Assembly (NCBI GenBank): GCA_902806565.1 | Contig: CADCXA010000006.1 | Span: 1,984,001-2,048,000, forward strand | DNA: 64,000 nucleotides | Source: Hypoxylon rubiginosum | Taxonomy: Eukaryota > Ascomycota > Sordariomycetes > Xylariales > Hypoxylaceae | Direction of reading: 5' to 3' | Shown: piece after piece, positions 58,491 through 64,000 of the stretch | Layout of the letters: each line of letters starts with the position of its first letter | Position numbering within the stretch: position 1 is the first letter of the stretch | Notes under the pieces: generated by a model | What the model was told of the DNA's origin: nothing | The model's database searches: none | The model's input: the letters and a program-made list of their open reading frames with translations, nothing else | Program-made: the position numbers and the translations under genes

Positions 58491-58981
58491 ATGGCCGAAG
58501 TTTCTGGCTAGCAAGGAGGCCGACCTCTTAAGTATACCGTCACTCATTATCGCAAGAAGCATCATACCCATGAAGAATTCATCAAGTGGCTTGTTGAGGG
58601 GCACCTCCCGCTTGCGATACCCATCTTTAAGAAACACGGCATTATCAGCTACTCGCTCGTAAGTGTTTCCTACAAAGCAATAGACTGCCCACAGCGCTTA
58701 CGTTTAAACCTTAGTTCATCACGCCGGCTTCTCTCAATGGCGCGCTAAAGGAGAAATTTGAAAAGATCCGACCTACCTGGGACTTTGCTGATTTCGACTG
58801 CTCCCTCGAGTATACGATCCCTGATGTGGAAACCATCCAGAAGGTCATGGCGGACCCAGACTGGCCAGCAGCGCTCAAGGACCACGAAGAATGGCTTGAC
58901 GCGTCTAAGGCCTTGCTTTCACTGGGATACCACGTTCCGTATCTGCTGGAAACCGGAGAGGTTGTGAACTTGCCGAAGTGA
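58491..58981 (+). pseudogene. EthD-domain protein with a nonsense codon at position 7
   Basis: Two exons, 58491-58658 and 58715-58981, with an intron GTAAGT...CTTAG of 56 nt (phase 0), encode a 144-residue protein of the EthD type found in fungal polyketide clusters as a small dehydratase or decarboxylase-like enzyme. Recognisable stretches are THYRKKHHTHEEFIKW, HLPLAIPIFKKHG and LLETGEVVNLPK. Codon 7 of the first exon is TAG, so the product would stop after six residues. No downstream in-frame ATG occurs before the conserved core. Everything after the stop is open and well conserved, so the lesion is recent, or is a sequencing error. A C-to-T change is possible. It is divergent from the PKS fragment. 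Confidence 0.72.
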
Positions 58982-59493
58982 CAGAGCGATTACCCCTAGG
59001 ACATGCTAGGACATTCTAGGACTTATGTCGTTGTATCGGAATCAAACATCATATGGGAGTCTCGGCTCATAATATTATGTACTGCGTCTCACTAAGGGCA
59101 CTACAACGATATGGTGACTCTTTTTGCCCCTGAAGTTAACTTAAATTAGTTTGCGCAGTCATTACTACCGTCACTGTTTTGATCAAAATACAATAAGTGT
59201 GACTAGAAGTTTGTCGCTAGGGGGTTCACTTGATTCCGGGTTTTCAGGAAAGACCATCCCGTACGCTCTTTATACGCGTATTTTATGAGTATCAGTTAGA
59301 TATATAGAGTGGAGAATGTCGTCTCACTCGTGATGCACTTTCTTGGACTTCAATGATACATATATTGAAGAACCATTGTTGTATTTGAGCGTCTGTTCAT
59401 TACTCAAAAATTTCTCCTTCTTTCACATCCGTTTAAACAAGTTCAACAAGCTTGCGTTACTCAATCTTCATCTCTAAATTATAAAAGCGTCCC
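58982..59493. other. Intergenic
   Basis: The 3' flank of the EthD pseudogene and promoter of the RRM-like gene, with ATAAAAGC at 59481-59488, only 6 nt before the first ATG. No gene seen. Confidence 0.5.
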
Positions 59494-60258
59494 ATGGTAA
59501 GACTTCTGGTTTGCTTCTCAACCACCCCTACTGTCCCTATTCTAATTCAGTGCGCACAGCTCGATACGATGAGCTACTTTCGCCCATCTAGCCAGGCTCT
59601 TAACAGAGGGCGAGCCCGTGAGTCTAGAAGCACTGAGACCTCAAAGTACCTAGGCGATACATCCCTACCCGATAACTCTGGCTTGTATGTTCCTGTCTCG
59701 AAGACCGTCAACCTCTGGGTATCCAATGTCCCCCCTGGAATCACCCATCACGAGTTCCTGGGCTTCATTAGAGGCAGTGGAAAGGTTCGCTCCCTCGTCC
59801 TTTACAAGCCCGTAGGCAAGCACAAGACCGCCGCTGCCGCGCTCAGCTTCTTCCGCCACGATCGCGCCAGAAAGTTCATCGAGAACTGCACTTCCGGCGA
59901 AATTACGATGCACGGCAAGGCGATATGGGCGATCTGGAACCGCCACCGGGTGGCGGAGCCCGAGGACGATTCGGTGAGCAGAGTCCTGATTATCGAAGGG
60001 TGCGCGAAGTTCGTGAACAGACAATACTTGGACGAGTTCTTGCCTTCGAAAGTATTCTACGACATCGACGAGATCATCGAGCACAAGGGGAAGCAAGGTG
60101 ACAACGGGGAAAGGGCTAAGATCGAATATCGCTTCGCCTCCTCGAGGGGCCAGGCTGTTTTGGCCTTGATAGCTTTGCGAAAAGAACATTGGCACCAGTC
60201 ACTTACGGTGGAGTACGGGAAAGACCCCTGCGAGGAATCAGATGCTGGTATGGGTTGA
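59494..60258 (+). CDS. RRM-like putative RNA-binding protein
   Basis: The frame is open for 254 residues. The conserved part starts at MSYFRPSSQ (ATG 59569). Residues after KTVNLWVSNVPPG fit an RNA recognition motif: an RNP2-like LWVSNVP, then AAAALSFF in the RNP1 position, and a closing strand at KAIWAIWNRH. A second, weaker unit (SRVLIIEG to SLTVEYG) resembles another RRM. Three starts are possible: ATG 59494, the same ATG followed by a 54 nt intron (59497-59550, GTAAGA...CTAATTCAG) directly after the start codon, or ATG 59569. A TATA-like box only 6 nt upstream of 59494 argues for the internal start or for spliced leader usage. Function is unknown. It lies in the accessory-looking end of the window. 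Confidence 0.68.
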   Translation: MVRLLVCFSTTPTVPILIQCAQLDTMSYFRPSSQALNRGRARESRSTETSKYLGDTSLPDNSGLYVPVSKTVNLWVSNVPPGITHHEFLGFIRGSGKVRSLVLYKPVGKHKTAAAALSFFRHDRARKFIENCTSGEITMHGKAIWAIWNRHRVAEPEDDSVSRVLIIEGCAKFVNRQYLDEFLPSKVFYDIDEIIEHKGKQGDNGERAKIEYRFASSRGQAVLALIALRKEHWHQSLTVEYGKDPCEESDAGMG

Positions 60259-60918
60259 TTACTTGGTAGCAATTGGGCCGTTAAGGCTTAAGTAAACTCC
60301 TTGAGTTGCTTACGATGGGTATTAGATGTGCAACGAAGTAGCTGGGCATAAAAGAACCTATATGGACCGAATCCTACATATTGCTGGCTACGCAAGAATA
60401 GTCAACGGCTATTCACCCGATAATCATCTAATATCGCCGGCATTAAATTAGCGATTTTAATGCTATTTTAGAATCTAGTATGTCAAACCGATTGCTCGGA
60501 CTAAATCAGCGCTGTTGATTTGGTACTTAGCAATAATGGATCCCAAAAAAGGGAGCGTCAAGAGAACATCCCTTTCATCGAATATGACAGTCCCTCAGTG
60601 AGCACCTCTGTTTGACGGATTTACTTAATCATGACCATAAATAACAAGAGTTGGACATCTTAATAATGATTCATCAGCCGGTTTGCTCAGATTACCTGGT
60701 AGCGTTACTGGCGTTACCCCCTATTTAGGGCACTAGGCATGCTTACTTCATCTTCGCTATGCTATTGCTCTTAACAATAGGATCGATTTATATCAAGTTG
60801 ATAACCTCCTTAAAGAGAATAGGAGATGTGTATTTATTTTGGACTAATAAAAGAGGTGAGTTTTGCGTGACCCTTAACAAATAGACCTCCATGATAAGTT
60901 CGACTTCCCTCAATAATC
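60259..60918. other. Intergenic between convergent genes
   Basis: AT-rich 3' flanks of the RRM-like and MDR genes. No gene seen. Confidence 0.5.
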
Positions 60919-62031
60919 TTAAGGGGCGAAAGTGACATATTTCCCGATGCCCATATACTCCGCCCCAGCATCAAGAGCTTCTTTCCAATCCTCCAGTTGG
61001 AAGACCTTCGTATCTACAAAGTTCTTACCCCTGGGGAACAACCCCCTTTCCAGCATCTTCAGGAATTGCACTACGTCCTCCCTCTCGTACATCAGCTTCC
61101 CTTTCAGCGAAATGTTCCTACCCATGACCGCGGGAACCACGGGGTTCTCGTTCCAACCCATCATGCTGACGCGCCCGCCTCGGCGCAGGGCCCAGACCGC
61201 GCTTCGCAGGTGAGAGGACTTGGACGCCTGCGGCGGCGAAAAGTCCAGGACGGCATCGACCGGGCCGAAGGCCTTCAAGGCGGAGGCGTCCGCCATCTCG
61301 TCTCCCGTCATCTTCACCGTCTCGATGCTCGCGTCGGGGGAACCCCTCAGCACGTGCTCCTTCAGCCGGGCCAGCTCCTTCTCGTTCCGGCCCATGGCGA
61401 TCACCCGCGCGCCCATGGTGATGGCGACCTGGACGCCCGCGCCGCCGTACCCGCCGGTCGCCGGGCATACGATGACGGTCTCGCCGGGCTCGAGCCGGAT
61501 GTCCCGCAGTCCCCCGAACGGGACGAGGAGGTAGCAGATGTACATCAGATCGTGAATCGTGTAGCCCAGAGTATCGCACAGCCTCGGCTCGTCGAGCGCG
61601 AAGCAGTTCTCTAGGGGCGCCTTGGCGTACTCGGCGAAGTACCCGTCGCGCCAGACGTCGCGGATCAGCTTCCTGCTGCCCTCGGTCAGGCCCTCGTGGA
61701 TGGCCGTCAGGAAGAGCGCGTCCGGGTCGTCGCGCGCGCGGATCACGCAGTCGACGTAGACGAGCTGGCCCGGCGCCAGGGCCGTGGCGTCGGGCCCCAG
61801 CGCGGCGACCCGGCCGATGGCGCTCAGGCCGCCCACGATGGGCTTCGGGAAGTTGTAGCCCCGCTCGCCGCCGTAGATCTCGCGGTGGTACGAGAGCACG
61901 CCGGCCGTCTCGATGCGGACGATGGCGTTTCCGAGGCCGGGTTGAGGGGTTGGAACCTTCATAACGTGGAAGCCGTCCTCGATGGTTTCGAGTACGAGAG
62001 CGCGGTGTTCGGCTGGGAGGTCGGCTGCCAT
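60919..62031 (-). CDS. MDR-family NAD(P)-dependent oxidoreductase
   Basis: A single exon of 370 residues. The N-terminal GroES-like half contains IVGGLSAIGRVAALGPDAT. The nucleotide-binding half has a Rossmann motif CPATGGYGGAGVQVAITMGARVIAMGRN (written here in two parts as CPATGGYGGAG and VQVAITMGARVIAMGRN), the expected glycine pattern. The catalytic Cys and His zinc ligands of classical alcohol dehydrogenases are absent: the usual CHTD region reads VLSYHRE. So it is likely a non-zinc quinone oxidoreductase or enoyl-reductase-like enzyme. The substrate is unknown. It lies 2 kb beyond the EthD pseudogene, so membership of the decayed polyketide locus is possible but unproven. The central part is much richer in GC than both ends. 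Confidence 0.82.
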   Translation of the reverse strand: MAADLPAEHRALVLETIEDGFHVMKVPTPQPGLGNAIVRIETAGVLSYHREIYGGERGYNFPKPIVGGLSAIGRVAALGPDATALAPGQLVYVDCVIRARDDPDALFLTAIHEGLTEGSRKLIRDVWRDGYFAEYAKAPLENCFALDEPRLCDTLGYTIHDLMYICYLLVPFGGLRDIRLEPGETVIVCPATGGYGGAGVQVAITMGARVIAMGRNEKELARLKEHVLRGSPDASIETVKMTGDEMADASALKAFGPVDAVLDFSPPQASKSSHLRSAVWALRRGGRVSMMGWNENPVVPAVMGRNISLKGKLMYEREDVVQFLKMLERGLFPRGKNFVDTKVFQLEDWKEALDAGAEYMGIGKYVTFAP

Positions 62032-63106
62032 GGTGGAAATTGGTATGGTTATGAGGTAAGAGATTAATGAGTTACTGCTGACACAGATCGTATTGGCAAT
62101 GTTGTGGTGTATATGTCTTCAGAGCGTGCGAACCTTGGCACTTTTATACAATAGGAGTTGGTCGGTGACAGTCGGATATGTTTAGAATTTCGCCGATGAG
62201 GTTGCAGCCATTATATCGTCACTACATATTAAATCCGCATAGAACTCCTTTCAGGTTAGTTCCTATAGTTTAACATACGAGTTCACAATGATTGAAGCCT
62301 TGTTCCCCTTTAAGAAGGTATCTTACCATGTAGCCTTACCTAGCATCTACTCGCTCTACGCGGCGCCCCTTTTCTCGGGGCTGCTGTGTTGAAGGAGATA
62401 AGAGGGCGGAAGTAAAACTTGACGGAGTTATTCAGACATAGGACCACCTACCCGAGTAGGCTTATTCTATGCGAAAGACCCTAGTTTCCTCATCTCTTTA
62501 TTTTACTCAATGCAATCATAAATGGCTCCGTAGTGTGTCGTATCAGGAACCAAAGCAAGTACAAACCAACAACCAGACGGGTATATCATTACCTTTAGCA
62601 TTCTCTTCTATATATTGAGTTCTCATATTAGTCAAATTTATGAACTTGGCACTATGATTAGCTGAAATCGACTAGGACAATGGCTCATTGCCTTTATAGG
62701 AATGCCACCGGCCGTAGCATCCAATCGGCGTTCTTCTCTTTTCTCCGGACGGATGCCGGATGAAGCCACCCGGAGATAGGTTATTTGAAAGCCGACTGTT
62801 TCCCGGACGCATATTGAATGTCGGCATTAGCTAGCCTCCTCCTCACTTGACATACTCTGGAATTGGAGGTAGGCGAGACAAGAAGATATAAACTTGGATA
62901 TTGTTATCTTGGTGCAGATACATAATCGACAGGGAATGGGAGGTAGTTTCACAATTGTGTTGGAGGAACGAAAGAGGGATGCGAAATCTCCGAGCTGAAA
63001 ATATCTCTTTAGCGCAACGCGTGAGATGGCTGAAACTCACCGTAACATCATATGACTAACATGGCTAGCAGAAACTTATTTACAACAAATAAAACTGCAT
63101 GCGAAT
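62032..63106. other. Divergent promoter region of MDR and HET genes
   Basis: Nothing coding is supported. The frame at 62.84-63.04 kb has no recognisable features. Confidence 0.5.
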
Positions 63107-64000
63107 ATGAACACGATAAGTGGCATATGGCGATGGAGCGCCGAAAAGCGGCAGGTGAGTGTGGAATAGTTAAGAGGTTGACCAACTCAGTTCTCACCAG
63201 TGAATATCTCGCTCATACAGGCCCGTAACTCAACTCAAGAGAGGACCTTTAGTTATGAGAGAATTAGAACCGATGAGGGAACATCGTACATCAGACTTCT
63301 CGAGCTCGAAAATGGCAGCAGAGGTAGCATTATCAAGTGCAGACTGTTTGACATTGACCTCAATGCGGCAAAGCCGCCAAGATACGAAGCTGTGTCGTAT
63401 TCCTGGCGGAAAGATGTCCTTCGCGGCAATCTGAACGACGACGCCTCAAAACTCTTCCCGGACCGGTTCCCCATGTACGGAAAAGAAGACGGAACAACGG
63501 ATACGAAACTTATTCTGTGCAATGATAAGACTCTGCACATACAGCGCAACTTGTACGACTTCCTAGTCCGACTACGAGCCAAGAAGAGGAGGCTGCCTCT
63601 TTGGATCGATGCGATATGCATCGACCAAGACGAAACGAACGCAGAGGCGAGAAAAGAGAAGTTCAGGCAACTCGAACTGATGGGTCGAATTTACGGCTCG
63701 GCTGAAATCGTCTTGGTATGGCTCGGAGAGTCCACGAACATCACATCGATGCCATCTTTCCCCAAGTCTCTCCGGGAGATCGAGGAGGTCAAGATTGAGT
63801 ACGAGAGCTTCCGATCCGAATACGACATCTCCAAAGTTCGAAAGAAAGGGGCCGTGTTTGCGATACTCCCACAGCTAGCTGGGACCACCATCGAGAGCCT
63901 AACGAGGCTGCTGAACCGAGACTACTTCCAGCGCGCCTGGGTGGTGCAGGAGCTTGTGCTGGCGCGCGAGCTCGTCTTCTTTGTGGGCGATATGGAGATC
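63107..64000 (+). CDS. HET-domain protein, 5' part (runs off the window)
   Basis: Exon 1 (63107-63154) encodes 16 residues starting MNTISGIWRW. A 66 nt intron (63155-63220, GTGAGT...CATACAG) follows, and exon 2 is open from 63221 to the last base (260 codons). The HET domain blocks are clear: RYEAVSYSW, then LPLWIDAICIDQ, then MGRIYGSAEIVLVWLGE and FQRAWVVQELVLAR. In filamentous ascomycetes such proteins mediate heterokaryon incompatibility and cell death on non-self recognition. The partner domain, often NACHT/WD or ankyrin repeats, lies outside this window. The start was chosen because this ATG is the one whose phase matches exon 2. An upstream ATG at 63061 gives the wrong phase. Confidence 0.85.
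63155..63220 (+). other. Intron 1 of the HET gene
   Basis: GTGAGT...CATACAG, 66 nt, phase 0, 48 nt after the start codon. Confidence 0.75.

Noticed and set aside
63061..63154. Upstream ATG at 63061 as the start of the HET protein
   Set aside because: It is out of phase with exon 2 at the GTGAGT donor. The ATG at 63107 keeps the frame.

Overview
The window is nuclear DNA from a filamentous ascomycete, most likely a Sordariomycete. The evidence is short 50-150 nt GT-AG introns with CTAAC-like branch sites, single-gene transcription units on both strands, long pyrimidine-rich upstream regions, and proteins typical of the group: a HET domain, an FLC/TRP-like channel, DUF3433, neutral trehalase, a fungal GT2 and MRPL20. 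I cannot name the genus from sequence alone. Exon boundaries were worked out by hand from splice consensus, reading-frame continuity and family conservation.

Layout. 0.5-8.4 kb: an FLC/TRP-like membrane protein and a two-exon DUF3433 membrane protein, both on the minus strand. 10-10.8 kb: an atypical Ras-like GTPase. 11.4-13.2 kb: isocitrate lyase. 15.3-17.8 kb: neutral trehalase in five exons. 17.8-23.3 kb: a gene-free stretch holding a solo LTR with a perfect target-site duplication. 23.3-26.5 kb: a four-exon GT2 glycosyltransferase. 27.5-29.2 kb: an F-box-like, cysteine-rich protein. 30.0-30.7 kb: mitochondrial ribosomal protein L20. 33.6-34.8 kb: a disordered Ser/Pro-rich protein. 40.3-44.1 kb: a BUD2-type RasGAP preceded by a uORF whose stop overlaps the RasGAP start. 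45.4-46.6 kb: cyclophilin 40. 49.2-50.7 kb: a VPS62-like protein. 51.9-54.6 kb: a five-exon sulfate permease.

57.4-64 kb is the accessory-looking end: a tRNA-Pro-like locus with an unusually long intron, a truncated polyketide-synthase ketosynthase fragment that stops 8 nt from it, a divergent EthD-domain gene with a nonsense codon at position 7, an RRM-like protein, an MDR oxidoreductase, and the start of a HET-domain gene that runs off the window.

Most genes are unrelated housekeeping loci. Isocitrate lyase and trehalase are both carbon-mobilisation enzymes, but nothing in the sequence shows co-regulation. The KS fragment and EthD pseudogene look like remains of a decayed polyketide cluster; this is inference. 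I did not find a clearly new multi-gene system. The best leads are the tRNA/PKS junction, the atypical GTPase, the overlapping uORF of the RasGAP, and a possible intron placed directly after a start codon.
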